Assembly: GCF_014202215.1 (NCBI RefSeq)
Contig: NZ_JACHGB010000006.1
Location: 62,001 to 126,000, forward strand
DNA length: 64,000 bases
Direction: 5' to 3'
DNA from: Quisquiliibacterium transsilvanicum
GTDB lineage: Bacteria; Pseudomonadota; Gammaproteobacteria; Burkholderiales; Burkholderiaceae_E
In this document: piece by piece, positions 28,190 through 37,373 of the stretch
Numbering within the stretch: the first letter of the stretch is position 1
How the letters are laid out: each line of letters opens with the position of its first letter
Notes under the pieces: model-generated
What the model was told of the DNA's origin: nothing
Databases searched by the model: none
The model's input: only the letters and a program-made list of their open reading frames with translations
Translations under genes and position numbers: made by a program

Positions 28190-29185
28190 ATGAATCAGGA
28201 CTCCCCTGCCCCCCTGGACGCCGCACGCCTGACGGAATGCGCACGCGACGTGCTGCGCATCGAAGCCGCGGCAGTCCAGGCCCTGGTCGACCGGATCGGC
28301 GACGACTTCGTGCGCGCCTGCGAGCTGATGCTCGCCTGCAAGGGCCGCGTGGTGGTCAGCGGAATCGGCAAGTCCGGGCACGTCGGCCGCAAGATCGCCG
28401 CCACCCTCGCTTCCACGGGAACCCCGGCCTTCTTCATGCATCCTGCCGAGGCCAGCCACGGCGACCTGGGCATGATCACCCCGGACGACGTGCTGCTCGC
28501 GTTGTCCAACTCCGGCAACACCGCCGAGCTGCTGGCCATCGTCCCGCTCGTCAAGCGCCGCGGCGCGCGCCTGGTCGCGATGACCGGCACGCCCGGCTCG
28601 CCGCTGGCCGAGCTGGCCGATGCGCACCTGGACGCCGCGGTGGAGCGCGAAGCCTGCCCGCTCAACCTCGCGCCGACAGCCAGCACCACCGCCGCGCTCG
28701 CACTCGGCGACGCGCTCGCCGTGGCCCTGCTGGACGCGCGCGGCTTCGGCCCCGAGGACTTCGCGAGCTCGCATCCGGGCGGCGCGCTGGGCAGGCGGCT
28801 GCTGACCCACGTAGCCGACGTGATGCGCAGCGGCGACGCGATCCCCTCGGTGCCCGACACCGCCGCGCTGCCGGCCGCGATTCTCGAGATCACCCGCAAG
28901 CGGATGGGAATGACCGCGGTGATCTCCGCCGATGGCAGGGTGGCAGGGATCTTCACCGACGGCGACCTGCGGCGCCTGCTCGAACGCGAGGGCGACGTCC
29001 GGCGGCTCCTGGTCACGGAGGTGATGAGCGCCTCGCCGGCCACGATCGGCCCGGCCGCGCTCGCAGCCGAAGCGGTGAAGCTGATGGAGGACCGCAGGAT
29101 CAGCCAGCTGCTGGTGGTCGACGCGGATCGCCGCCTGCTGGGCGCGGTTCACATCCACGACCTCCTCGCCGCGAAGGTGGTCTGA
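28190..29185 (+). CDS. kdsD: Arabinose-5-phosphate isomerase KdsD
   Basis: The enzyme converts ribulose-5-phosphate to arabinose-5-phosphate for Kdo. The 331-residue protein has an N-terminal SIS sugar-isomerase domain (SGIGKSGHVG at 57-66, LSNSGNT at 105-111, SSHPGGALGRRL) and two CBS domains in the last 120 residues. It begins the kdsD-kdsC-lptC-lptA-lptB array with tightly overlapping genes. The start lacks a ribosome site and may be leaderless. Confidence 0.95.
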   Translation: MNQDSPAPLDAARLTECARDVLRIEAAAVQALVDRIGDDFVRACELMLACKGRVVVSGIGKSGHVGRKIAATLASTGTPAFFMHPAEASHGDLGMITPDDVLLALSNSGNTAELLAIVPLVKRRGARLVAMTGTPGSPLAELADAHLDAAVEREACPLNLAPTASTTAALALGDALAVALLDARGFGPEDFASSHPGGALGRRLLTHVADVMRSGDAIPSVPDTAALPAAILEITRKRMGMTAVISADGRVAGIFTDGDLRRLLEREGDVRRLLVTEVMSASPATIGPAALAAEAVKLMEDRRISQLLVVDADRRLLGAVHIHDLLAAKVV

Positions 29186-29769
29186 TGGGCGCCGCCCCCG
29201 CCCCCCAGCGCGCCACTGAGGCCGCACGGCGCGCGGCCTCGATCAGGGCAGTGATGCTCGACGTCGACGGCACGCTCACCGACGGCACCATCTGGATCGG
29301 CCAGGACGGCGAGACGATGAAGGGGTTCTCGGTGCACGACGGCTTCGGCCTCACGCTGCTGCGCGACGCGGGCATCCGGCTCGCCATCGTCACCGGGCGC
29401 AGGTCGCGCATCGTCGAGGCGCGCGCAGCGGAGCTCAGGATCGAGACGGTGATTCAGGGCGTCGGCGACAAGGGCGCGGCGCTGCGCGAACTGGCCGCCC
29501 GCTTCGGCCTGCCAGCGACGGCGATCGCCTGCATCGGTGACGACTGGCCGGACCTGCCGGCCTTCGCGCTCGCCGGCCTCGCCGCAGCGCCTGTCGGCGC
29601 CAGCGCGCCGGTGCTCGCCGCGGCGCACTGGGTGTCGACCCGCCCGGCAGGGCACGGCGCGGTGCGCGAGTTCGCCGAGTGGCTGCTGGCCGCGCGCGGC
29701 GAACTCGATGCGCTGCTGGCGCGCTACCGCAGCGGCGGCAGCCCCGCCCCGCAGGCGGCGCCGCAGTGA
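29185..29769 (+). CDS. kdsC: Kdo-8-phosphate phosphatase KdsC
   Basis: The enzyme removes phosphate from Kdo-8-phosphate. The 194-residue HAD-superfamily protein has motif I DVDGTLTDG (about 25-33), motif II TGRRS and motif III GDDWPDLP. The C1-type, capless form is typical. The ATG overlaps the kdsD stop by one base (TGATG). The N-terminus carries an Ala-rich 20-residue extension before motif I. Confidence 0.95.
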   Translation: MGAAPAPQRATEAARRAASIRAVMLDVDGTLTDGTIWIGQDGETMKGFSVHDGFGLTLLRDAGIRLAIVTGRRSRIVEARAAELRIETVIQGVGDKGAALRELAARFGLPATAIACIGDDWPDLPAFALAGLAAAPVGASAPVLAAAHWVSTRPAGHGAVREFAEWLLAARGELDALLARYRSGGSPAPQAAPQ

Positions 29770-30362
29770 TGTTCCAGCGACAGTACGACCGCATCGCCGC
29801 GGGCATCTCGATCGCGCTGCTGGCCGGGCTCGCGGGGGTCAGCTATTACCTCGCGGAGATCTCCAGCCGCATGGATCGGTCGGCCGGCGCGAGTGCGCCG
29901 GCGCACGAGCCCGACTACTTCGTCGAAGGGCTCGCCCTGACCCGCCTCAACGCGACCGGCCAGCCGGTGTTCCGGATGTCCGCCGACCGGATGCAGCATT
30001 TCCCGGACGACGATTCCAGCGAGTTCGTCAACCCGGTGCTGGTGAGCCTGGACCCCGCCAGGCCGCTGATCACGCTGCGCGCCGAGCGCGGCCGTGCGAC
30101 CAGCGGCGGCGAACAGACGCACCTGCACGACTCGGTGCAGCTGACTCGCGCCGCCGAGGGCGGACAGCCGGCCCTGAGGGTCGACACCGACTATGTGCTG
30201 GTGCTGCCGCAGCAGGACCTCGCGCGCACCGACCGCCCGGTGAGGATCACCCATGGCGATTCTTCCTTGACCGGGGTCGGCATGGAATTCGATAATGCGG
30301 CGCGCGTGCTGAAGGTCCAGTCCAGGGTGCATGGCGTCTGGGCGGCGCCCGCCGCCCGCTGA
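29769..30362 (+). CDS. lptC: LPS export bitopic protein LptC
   Basis: The 197-residue protein starts with one membrane helix (IAAGISIALLAGLAGVSYYLAE) and has a periplasmic beta-jellyroll: EPDYFVEGLALTRLNATGQP, seen in part as YFVEGLALTRLNATG, and THLHDSVQLTR. LptC links the LptB2FG transporter to LptA in the trans-envelope bridge. It overlaps the kdsC stop by one base. Confidence 0.92.
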   Translation: MFQRQYDRIAAGISIALLAGLAGVSYYLAEISSRMDRSAGASAPAHEPDYFVEGLALTRLNATGQPVFRMSADRMQHFPDDDSSEFVNPVLVSLDPARPLITLRAERGRATSGGEQTHLHDSVQLTRAAEGGQPALRVDTDYVLVLPQQDLARTDRPVRITHGDSSLTGVGMEFDNAARVLKVQSRVHGVWAAPAAR

Positions 30363-30378
30363 TCCGCCCCACCTACCG

Positions 30379-31020
30379 ATGCCGCCCCGCCTCCTCCCAG
30401 TTCCCGCCTCCCTCACCCGGTCGAAGCTGCGCCTGCCGCTGGCGGCGATCGCGCTGATCTCCGGACTCGCCGGGCAGCCCGCGCTGGCCGAGCGCGCCGA
30501 CCGCGACAAACCGGTGAACATCGAGGCCGACTCGATGCAATACGACGACGCGAAGCAGGTGAACGTCTTCACCGGCAGCGTCACGCTCACCAAAGGCACC
30601 ATCCTGATCCGGGCCGATCGCCTGGTGCTGCGCCAGGACGCGGCCGGCAACCAGTACGGCACCGCCCACGGCAACCCCGCCAGCTTCCGGCAGAAGCGCG
30701 ATGGCGTCGAGCAGTTCATCGTCGGCACCGGGCAGCAGATCACCTACGACGGCAAGGCCGAGACCGTGCGCTTCGAACAGCGCGCAACGCTCAAGCGACT
30801 GGAGCGGGAGCGGGTCACCGACGAGGTCCACGGCAACCTGATCGTCTACGACAGTCGCAGCGAATTCTTCGACGTGCGCAGCGGCGGCGCCTCGGCCGCC
30901 ACCCCGGAGAACCCGGGCGGCCGCGTGCGCGTGGTGATCCAACCCAAGCAGGCCGCCCCCGCGGAGCCCGCCCCGACCCCGCTTACCCCGGCGCAGGGCA
31001 TCGACCCGGCGCGCAGGTAG
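30379..31020 (+). CDS. lptA: LPS export periplasmic bridge protein LptA
   Basis: The start at 30379 gives 213 residues with a long signal peptide ([21 protein letters not shown]), then the OstA-type jellyroll: [24 protein letters not shown] (part: [13 protein letters not shown]), [13 protein letters not shown] and [19 protein letters not shown] (part: [11 protein letters not shown]). LptA polymerises into the periplasmic bridge for lipopolysaccharide. A Pro-rich tail follows. Two bases separate it from lptB. Confidence 0.95.
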   Translation: MPPRLLPVPASLTRSKLRLPLAAIALISGLAGQPALAERADRDKPVNIEADSMQYDDAKQVNVFTGSVTLTKGTILIRADRLVLRQDAAGNQYGTAHGNPASFRQKRDGVEQFIVGTGQQITYDGKAETVRFEQRATLKRLERERVTDEVHGNLIVYDSRSEFFDVRSGGASAATPENPGGRVRVVIQPKQAAPAEPAPTPLTPAQGIDPARR

Positions 31021-31022
31021 CC

Positions 31023-31826
31023 GTGCCCCTATCGAGCGCCCCCCGGCCGGCCGGCGCGGCCGCCCAGGCCGCAGGCCCCGGCGCGACCAGCCGACTCTCC
31101 GTGCAGAACCTGATGAAGGCCTACCACGGCCGGAGGGTGGTGCAGGACGTGTCGCTCGAGGTCAGGAGCGGCGAGGTGGTCGGGCTGCTGGGCCCGAACG
31201 GCGCCGGCAAGACGACCTGCTTCTACATGATTGTCGGCCTGGTGCCGTCCGATGCCGGCCAGATCCTGCTCGACGAGCGGCCGATCGGCCGTCTCCCGAT
31301 CCATCGCCGGGCCCGCCTTGGACTGTCCTACCTGCCCCAGGAGGCCTCGGTCTTCCGCAAGCTGACCGTCGAGGAGAACATCCTGGCGGTGCTCGAGCTG
31401 CAGATCGACGAGCGTGGCCGCGCGCTGGACCGCGCCGAGCTCGACCGCCGTCTGCGCGAACTGCTGCTCGAGCTGCAGATCGAGCACATCCGCACCAACA
31501 CGGCGCTGTCGCTGTCCGGCGGCGAGCGCCGGCGCGTCGAGATCGCGCGGGCACTGGCGACGTCCCCTCGGTTCATCCTGCTCGACGAGCCCTTCGCAGG
31601 CGTCGATCCGATCGCGGTGATCGAAATCCAGCGGATCGTGAAGTTCCTCAAGAATCGCGGCATCGGCGTGTTGATCACCGACCACAACGTCCGCGAAACG
31701 CTTGGCATCTGCGATCGCGCGTATATCATCAACGCTGGTACTGTTCTTGCTTCAGGGCGCCCCGACGAAATCGTCGAGAACGAGAGCGTGCGCCGCGTCT
31801 ACCTCGGAGAACACTTCCGGATGTAG
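31023..31826 (+). CDS. lptB: LPS export ATPase LptB
   Basis: The ATPase energises lipopolysaccharide extraction from the inner membrane. It starts with GTG and has 267 residues, about 25 more than E. coli LptB because of an Ala/Pro-rich N-terminal extension. Walker A GPNGAGKT (57-64), the Q-loop [20 protein letters not shown] (part: [17 protein letters not shown]), signature LSGGERRR and Walker [14 protein letters not shown] are present. A shorter in-frame start is possible inside the extension, but there is no ATG before the conserved core except at residue 31. Confidence 0.96.
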   Translation: MPLSSAPRPAGAAAQAAGPGATSRLSVQNLMKAYHGRRVVQDVSLEVRSGEVVGLLGPNGAGKTTCFYMIVGLVPSDAGQILLDERPIGRLPIHRRARLGLSYLPQEASVFRKLTVEENILAVLELQIDERGRALDRAELDRRLRELLLELQIEHIRTNTALSLSGGERRRVEIARALATSPRFILLDEPFAGVDPIAVIEIQRIVKFLKNRGIGVLITDHNVRETLGICDRAYIINAGTVLASGRPDEIVENESVRRVYLGEHFRM

Positions 31827-31871
31827 TGCCGCGGCTCTGGCGGGGCTCCATCCACCGATTCCGAGGCCCGC

Positions 31872-33371
31872 GTGAAGCCGTCCCTGCAGCTCAGGCTCAA
31901 CCAGCATCTGGCGCTGACCCCGCAGCTGCAGCAGTCGATCCGGCTGCTGCAGCTGTCCACGCTGGAGCTCAACCAGGAGCTGGAGCAGGCGCTGGCCGAC
32001 AACCCGCTGCTGGAGCGGGTCGACGATCCCTTCTCGGACGCCCTGCGGATCGGTCCCAACGGGGCGATCGAGACGCAGCACAACGGCACGGACGCCGCCA
32101 GCCGCGACGACACGATCAGCGCTTCGCCCGAGTCGCGCGCAGAGGAGGAGGCCCTCGGCGAAGGCGGTTCGACCGAGGAATGGGGCGATGCCGACGCCGG
32201 CGACTGGGGCTCGGACTCGGGGCGGCGAAGCGACGACGAGAACGACGAGCGCAGTTCGCAGCAGATCGCCACCACCGGCCGGACCCTGCGCGACCATCTC
32301 GCCGGGCAGCTCGCCGCCACGCAGTGCACCGACGTCGATCGCGCGCTCGTCGGCATGCTGATGGACAACCTCAACGACGACGGCTACCTGGACTCCAGCC
32401 TCGAGGAGCTCGGCGCGCTGCTGCCGCAGGAACTCGGCATCGAGCCGGAGGCCCTGACGACCGCGCTGCGGCTGCTGCAGAGCTTCGAGCCGGCGGGCGT
32501 CGGCGCGCGCGACCTGCCCGAATGCCTGCTGCTGCAGCTCGACGCCCGGGCGGACACGGCGCAGCCGCCGGCACCCCGCGCGCTGGAGCTGGCCCGCGCC
32601 ATCGCCCGCCAGCACCTGCCGCTGCTGGCAGCCAAGGACTTCACCAGGCTGCGCCGCGTCCTGCGCTGCGACGACGACGAGCTGCGCGACGCGCAGACGC
32701 TGATTCGCCAGCTCGATCCGAGGCCAGGCGCAGCGTTCTCGACCGACGAACCGACCTACGTGGTTCCCGACGTGATCGTGCGCCGCACCCGCGGCGGCTG
32801 GCAGGCCTCCCTCAACCCGGACGTCCTGCCGCGGCTCCGGATCAACGAGGCCTACGCGCAGATCCTGCGGCGCAATCGCGGCGCCGCCAACGGGCTTTCG
32901 TCGCAGCTGCAGGAAGCGCGCTGGCTGATCAAGAACGTCCAGCAGCGCTACGACACGATCCAGCGGGTGGCGCAGGCGATCGTCGAGCGGCAGCAGGCCT
33001 TCTTCTCGCACGGCGAGGTGGCAATGCGCCCCCTGGTGCTGCGCGAGATCGCCGACACGCTGGGCCTGCACGAATCGACCATCTCGCGGGTCACCACGCA
33101 GAAGTTCATGCTCACCCCGCACGGCACGGTCGAACTCAAGTTCTTCTTCGGCAGCCACGTGGCGACCGATGCCGGCGGAGCCGCCTCCAGCACCGCCATC
33201 AGGGCGCTGATCCGCCAGCTCGTAGCGGCCGAGGATCCGGGCCAGCCACTGTCCGACGGCAGGCTCGCCGAGCTGCTCGGCGAGCAGGGAATCGTTGTCG
33301 CGCGGCGCACCGTGGCGAAGTACCGGGAGGCCTGCTCCATCCCGGCGGTGGCCCTTCGAAAAGTGCTATAA
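31872..33371 (+). CDS. rpoN: RNA polymerase sigma-54 factor
   Basis: The 499-residue protein, with a GTG start, shows region I ([25 protein letters not shown]), an acidic region II (about 50-130), the core-binding region III, the [22 protein letters not shown] and the RpoN box [10 protein letters not shown] near the C-terminus. Sigma-54 reads -24/-12 promoters and needs AAA+ activators. It is followed by hpf, ptsN, hprK and rapZ, the conserved sigma-54/nitrogen-PTS cluster. Forty-five bases separate it from lptB. Confidence 0.97.
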   Translation: MKPSLQLRLNQHLALTPQLQQSIRLLQLSTLELNQELEQALADNPLLERVDDPFSDALRIGPNGAIETQHNGTDAASRDDTISASPESRAEEEALGEGGSTEEWGDADAGDWGSDSGRRSDDENDERSSQQIATTGRTLRDHLAGQLAATQCTDVDRALVGMLMDNLNDDGYLDSSLEELGALLPQELGIEPEALTTALRLLQSFEPAGVGARDLPECLLLQLDARADTAQPPAPRALELARAIARQHLPLLAAKDFTRLRRVLRCDDDELRDAQTLIRQLDPRPGAAFSTDEPTYVVPDVIVRRTRGGWQASLNPDVLPRLRINEAYAQILRRNRGAANGLSSQLQEARWLIKNVQQRYDTIQRVAQAIVERQQAFFSHGEVAMRPLVLREIADTLGLHESTISRVTTQKFMLTPHGTVELKFFFGSHVATDAGGAASSTAIRALIRQLVAAEDPGQPLSDGRLAELLGEQGIVVARRTVAKYREACSIPAVALRKVL

Positions 33372-33408
33372 GGAACGAACCAGCTCCCTTTCCCGCACAG
33401 GAGGAAAC

Positions 33409-33759
33409 ATGAACCTCTCCATCACCGGCCATCACCTCGAAGTCACCGCCCCCCTTCGCGACTACGTCACGCAGAAGCTCGAGCGGATCACCCGCCATTT
33501 CGACAAGGTGATCGACGTCAAGGTGCTACTGTCGGTGGACAAGATGGTGCAGAAGGCCGAAATCAATATCCATATTCGCGGGAAGGACATCTTCGCCGAG
33601 TCCACGCACGAGGATCTGTACGCCGCCATTGACGCGCTGGCCGACAAGCTCGACCGGCAGGTGCTCAAGCACAAGGAAAAGCAGAACGACCATGGCCATG
33701 AGGCGCTGAAGCAGCAGGTGCAGGTGCAGGAGCAGGAGCAGGAGCAGGGTCAGCTCTAG
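33409..33759 (+). CDS. hpf: Ribosome hibernation promoting factor
   Basis: The ATG at 33409 follows a strong CAGGAGG ribosome site. The 116-residue protein has the YfiA/HPF fold ([58 protein letters not shown]). It is the short type, acting with RMF-like factors or alone to inactivate ribosomes in stationary phase. The C-terminus is an odd low-complexity tail made of Gln, Glu and Val ([13 protein letters not shown]-type), matching a short CAG/GAG repeat in the DNA at about 33709-33750. Confidence 0.95.
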   Translation: MNLSITGHHLEVTAPLRDYVTQKLERITRHFDKVIDVKVLLSVDKMVQKAEINIHIRGKDIFAESTHEDLYAAIDALADKLDRQVLKHKEKQNDHGHEALKQQVQVQEQEQEQGQL

Positions 33760-33815
33760 GCGCCTGCGGGCCTGCGGGCCTGCCCATGCGCATTCGTCCC
33801 CAGGGGCGGTCGGCC

Positions 33816-33836
33816 AGGGCGGCTCGGCCGCCCTTT
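33816..33836 (+). terminator. Rho-independent terminator after hpf
   Basis: GGGCGGC at 33817-33823 and GCCGCCC at 33827-33833 form a 7-bp GC stem with a TCG loop, followed by TTT. It separates hpf from ptsN, so ptsN-hprK-rapZ may have their own promoter in the remaining 175 bases. The gap also begins with a short GCCTGCGG triplication. Confidence 0.7.
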
Positions 33837-34011
33837 CATCTTGCGCCGCCCGCCTGGCCGTTGTTTTTGTGCATCGCGCAAAAGGCCATTCGCAAGGGCC
33901 CCGGAGGTCATCCGACCTAGACGGGCCGGCAGGATTCTTCTACGCTTGCCGCCTGTCCATTCGACACTCCCTTGGATGCTGCATCGCAGCAGCACGGAGC
34001 GACGGGAAGAG

Positions 34012-34482
34012 ATGAACCGAATCGCAAGTCTTCTGCCGTCGACCAATGTGGTGGTCGACCTCTCTGTGACCAGCAAGAAGCGCCTGTTCGAGCAGGCCGG
34101 GCTGCTGTTCGAGAACAACCACGGGATCGAGCGCGGGAAGGTCTTCGACTCGCTGTTCGCCCGCGAGCGGCTGGGCTCCACCGGCCTCGGCGAGGGCGTC
34201 GCCATCCCCCACGGCAGGATCAAGGGACTGCGCGAGGCGCTGGCCGCGGTGGTGCGGCTGCAGGACCCCATTCCCTTCGACGCCCCCGACGGGCAGCCGG
34301 TCCGTCTGCTGGTGTTCCTGCTGGTTCCGGAGCAGGCGACCGAGGAGCACCTCGAACTTCTGAGCGAGCTCGCCGAGCTGTTGTCGGACCGGGCGATCCG
34401 CGAGAGCCTCATGTCCTGCGACGACCCCGCGAAGGCGCATCGCATCCTGGCCACCTGGGCGCCCTGTCGCCCTGCAGCCTGA
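34012..34482 (+). CDS. ptsN: Nitrogen-PTS EIIA protein
   Basis: The start MNRIASLLPSTNVVVDLSV at 34012 follows GGGAAGAG and gives 156 residues. The phosphorylated His lies in GVAIPHGRI, with LVFLLVPEQATEEHLELLSE typical of EIIANtr (part: FLLVPEQATEEHL). It belongs to a regulatory phosphorelay that responds to nitrogen and carbon status and touches potassium and stress control. It precedes hprK, which controls the same HPr. Confidence 0.95.
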   Translation: MNRIASLLPSTNVVVDLSVTSKKRLFEQAGLLFENNHGIERGKVFDSLFARERLGSTGLGEGVAIPHGRIKGLREALAAVVRLQDPIPFDAPDGQPVRLLVFLLVPEQATEEHLELLSELAELLSDRAIRESLMSCDDPAKAHRILATWAPCRPAA

Positions 34483-34495
34483 CCGGGCGGACGAC

Positions 34496-35428
34496 ATGTC
34501 CGTCACGGTGCAGCAGCTCGTCGACGCCAACGCCGAGTCGCTGCAGTTCCGCTGGATCGCCGGCCGCCGCGGCGCCGACCGGCTGCTGGGCACCGGCGGC
34601 AGCGCCCCCGCCGACCTGATCGGCTACCTGAACCTGATCCACCCCGCCCGGGTCCATGTGTTCGGGCGCGCGGAGACCGAATACTACGGGCGTCTCGAAC
34701 CGGCCAGGCGCAGCGCCATCCTCGGCGACCTGGTCGCCGGGCATCCGCCCGCGATCATCGTCACCGAAGGCATCGTGCCCGACCCCGAGCTGGTCGCGCT
34801 CGCCGAGGCCGACGGCCTGCCGCTGCTGTCGTCGCCGCAGGAGGCCGCGAACGTCATCGACCTGCTCCGCTACTGGCTCGCCAAGGCCACTGCCGACAGC
34901 ACCTCGATGCACGGCGTGTTCATGGACGTGCTGGGCATGGGGGTGCTGATCTCCGGCGAATCCGGTCTGGGCAAGAGCGAACTCGCGCTAGAGCTGATCA
35001 GCCGCGGGCACGGCCTGGTGGCGGACGACGTGGTCGACTTCCGGCGCATCGCACCGCACGCGATCGAGGGCCGCTCCCCGCCGCTGCTGCGCAACATGCT
35101 CGAGGTGCGCGGGCTGGGGCTGCTGGACATCCGGGCGATCTTCGGCGAGACCTCGATGCGGCCGAAAATGAAGCTCAAGCTGATCGTCCACCTGGTGCGC
35201 ACCAGCACCATGGAGAACGAGTACCAGCGCATGCCGCTCGAGGCGCTCACACAGGACGTGCTCGGCCTGCCGGTGCGCAAGGTGGTGATCCCCGTGGCGG
35301 CGGGCCGCAACATCGCGGTGCTGACCGAGGCAGCGGTGCGCAGCACGGTGCTGTCGCTGCGCGGCATCGACACCATGGGCGATTTCATCGCCCGCCAGAA
35401 CCGGCTGATCCGGGACTCGGAAGGCTGA
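34496..35428 (+). CDS. hprK: HPr kinase/phosphorylase
   Basis: The 310-residue enzyme phosphorylates and dephosphorylates HPr on Ser. The P-loop GESGLGKS is at 154-161, His139 lies in MHGVFMDV, and the family signature LEVRGLGLLDIRAIFGETS is present. In Betaproteobacteria hprK replaces the npr slot of the enteric cluster and no sugar PTS need be present. It lies 13 bases after ptsN. Confidence 0.96.
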   Translation: MSVTVQQLVDANAESLQFRWIAGRRGADRLLGTGGSAPADLIGYLNLIHPARVHVFGRAETEYYGRLEPARRSAILGDLVAGHPPAIIVTEGIVPDPELVALAEADGLPLLSSPQEAANVIDLLRYWLAKATADSTSMHGVFMDVLGMGVLISGESGLGKSELALELISRGHGLVADDVVDFRRIAPHAIEGRSPPLLRNMLEVRGLGLLDIRAIFGETSMRPKMKLKLIVHLVRTSTMENEYQRMPLEALTQDVLGLPVRKVVIPVAAGRNIAVLTEAAVRSTVLSLRGIDTMGDFIARQNRLIRDSEG

Positions 35429-35449
35429 CCCGGAGGCTGGTGCCACCCC

Positions 35450-36328
35450 ATGCGCGTCGTACTCATCACAGGCATCTCTGGCTCCGGCAAGTCGGTGGCG
35501 ATCAACGTCCTCGAGGACGACGGCTACTTCTGCATCGACAACCTGCCGGTGCGCTTCCTGCAGGACGTCATCGGTTCGCTGAGCGAGGCCGGCCACGAGC
35601 GCGTCGCGGTGTCGATCGACGCCCGCAGCGGCGCTTCGGTGACCGACCTGCGGGTGATGGTCGCGGGGCTCGGCCGCAGCGGCCATGACGTCAAGGTGAT
35701 CTTCCTGAACGCGCGCACCGACACGCTGCTGCAGCGCTACTCGGAGACCCGCCGCAGGCACCCGCTTGCCACCGGCAATCCGCCGATGCAGGGCGACAAG
35801 ACCGCGACCCTGGCCGAATCGATCGAGCGCGAACGCGATCTGATGTCGGCGATCGAGGACCTCGGCGTCTCGATCGACACCAGCGACCTGCATCCCAACG
35901 TGCTCCGGCAGTGGGTGCGCGACGTGGTCGGCGCGCAGCGCGCACCGCTCACACTGCTGTTCGTCTCATTCGCCTACAAGCTGGGCGTGCCGCTGGACGC
36001 TGACCTGGTCTTCGATGCGCGCTGCCTGCCGAACCCCTACTACACGAGCGAGCTGCGCCCGCTGACCGGGCTCGACGAGCCGGTTGCCGAGTTCCTCCGG
36101 GAGATTCCCTCGGTGCAGCGCTTCATCGATCACATCGGCAACTTCCTGCACAGCTGGCTGCCGTTCTACGTCCAGGAAAACCGCAGCTACCTGACGCTGG
36201 CGATCGGGTGCACCGGCGGGCAGCACCGCTCGGTCTACTGCATCGAGGAGCTGGCGCGCAGGTTCCGGCGCACGGAGCACGTCCTGGTGCGCCACCGCTC
36301 GCTCACCCAGCGCCGCAACGCTCCCTGA
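35450..36328 (+). CDS. rapZ: RNase adaptor/nucleotide-binding protein RapZ
   Basis: The 292-residue protein has the Walker A GISGSGKS (8-15), DNLP, RHPL and the C-terminal CTGGQHRSVYC motif. In E. coli RapZ recruits RNase E to the sRNA GlmZ and so sets glucosamine-6-phosphate synthesis; the sRNAs are not conserved in Betaproteobacteria, so its RNA target here is unknown. It ends the plus-strand array; its end overlaps the convergent mutY stop by 26 bases. Confidence 0.95.
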   Translation: MRVVLITGISGSGKSVAINVLEDDGYFCIDNLPVRFLQDVIGSLSEAGHERVAVSIDARSGASVTDLRVMVAGLGRSGHDVKVIFLNARTDTLLQRYSETRRRHPLATGNPPMQGDKTATLAESIERERDLMSAIEDLGVSIDTSDLHPNVLRQWVRDVVGAQRAPLTLLFVSFAYKLGVPLDADLVFDARCLPNPYYTSELRPLTGLDEPVAEFLREIPSVQRFIDHIGNFLHSWLPFYVQENRSYLTLAIGCTGGQHRSVYCIEELARRFRRTEHVLVRHRSLTQRRNAP

Positions 36329-37373
36329 GCCGGGCTGCCGCCAGCTCCGACAGCAGCGTCTTCACCGGGCGCGGCAGCGCCGCGGCACCGGCCTCTTCCA
36401 GCGGCAGCCACCTGCGCTCCGGGCCTGGCCCGGCGTCGCGCAGGGCGGCTGCGTCGACCTCCAGCAGCAGCGGCTGCACCCGCAGGCCGAAGTGGGTGAA
36501 CCGGTGCAGGAAGGGCTCGAGGCGCCGGGTTCCGAGCACCGCCAGTCCCAGCGAACCGGCGACCGCGTCCGCCTCCTCCTCGCGCGCCTCGGGCAGGCTC
36601 CACAAGCCGCCCCAGATGCCGACCGGCGGGCGCCGCTCCAGCAGCACCGCACCGCGCGCGACGAACAGCAGCATCGCGGTCTCGCGCAGCGGGATCTCGC
36701 GCCGCGGGCGGGGCGCAGGCAGCTCGGCCACGCGCGCCGTCGCCAGCGCGACGCAATCCCCCGACACCGGACAGGCGGCGCAGCCGGGCCGCGCGCGGGT
36801 GCAGACGGTGGCGCCGAGGTCCATCAGCCCCTGCGTGTAGGCATCGAGGTCGGCCGGTTCCGGCAGCGCCTCTTCCGCGATCGCCCATAGGCGGCGTTCG
36901 ACCGCCGGGCTGCTGGGGAAGCCTTCGACGCCGCGGTGGCGGCAAAGCACGCGGCGCACGTTCCCGTCGAGGATGGCGGCGAGCTCGCCGCTGGAGAACA
37001 CCGCGATCGCCGCCGCGGTGGAGCGGCCGATGCCGGGCAGTCGCTCGAGCTCCGCCGCACTCGCGGGGAAGCCGCCCTGCGCGCGCACCGCAAGCGCCGC
37101 GGCATGGAGGTTGCGGGCGCGGCTGTAGTAGCCGAGCCCGCTCCAGGCCTGCAGCACCTCGTCGAGCGAAGCCGACGCCAGCGCCTGCACGTCGGGGAAG
37201 CGCTCGATGAAACGCCGGTAGTAGGGGATCACCGCGGCGACCTGCGTCTGCTGCAGCATGATCTCGGAGATCCAGCGCCGATAGGGATCCCGGGTACCCT
37301 GCCAGGGCAGATCGTGACGGCCGTGCGTGCGCTGCCAGGCGGCGATGCGCGCGGCGAAGGTTTCAGGCGGCAA
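36303..37373 (-). CDS. mutY: Adenine DNA glycosylase MutY (probable TTG start)
   Basis: MutY removes adenine opposite 8-oxoguanine. The HhH-GPD domain is present (IMLQQTQVAAVIPYY, LPGIGRSTAAAIAVF), followed by the 4Fe-4S site with spacing C-x6-C-x2-C-x5-C (CTRARPGCAACPVSGDC) and a C-terminal NUDIX-like domain recognising 8-oxoG. No ATG fits: the frame is open upstream, and TTG 37373 gives 356 residues, the family size, and overlaps the end of the dynamin-like gene by 11 bases. That overlap suggests coupled translation. The 3' end overlaps rapZ. Confidence 0.93.
   Translation of the reverse strand: MPPETFAARIAAWQRTHGRHDLPWQGTRDPYRRWISEIMLQQTQVAAVIPYYRRFIERFPDVQALASASLDEVLQAWSGLGYYSRARNLHAAALAVRAQGGFPASAAELERLPGIGRSTAAAIAVFSSGELAAILDGNVRRVLCRHRGVEGFPSSPAVERRLWAIAEEALPEPADLDAYTQGLMDLGATVCTRARPGCAACPVSGDCVALATARVAELPAPRPRREIPLRETAMLLFVARGAVLLERRPPVGIWGGLWSLPEAREEEADAVAGSLGLAVLGTRRLEPFLHRFTHFGLRVQPLLLEVDAAALRDAGPGPERRWLPLEEAGAAALPRPVKTLLSELAAARLRERCGAG

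Noticed and set aside
33850-33880. A sigma-54 -24/-12 promoter before ptsN
   Set aside because: TGGCCG is followed at the right distance by TTTG, not TTGC; the match is too poor.
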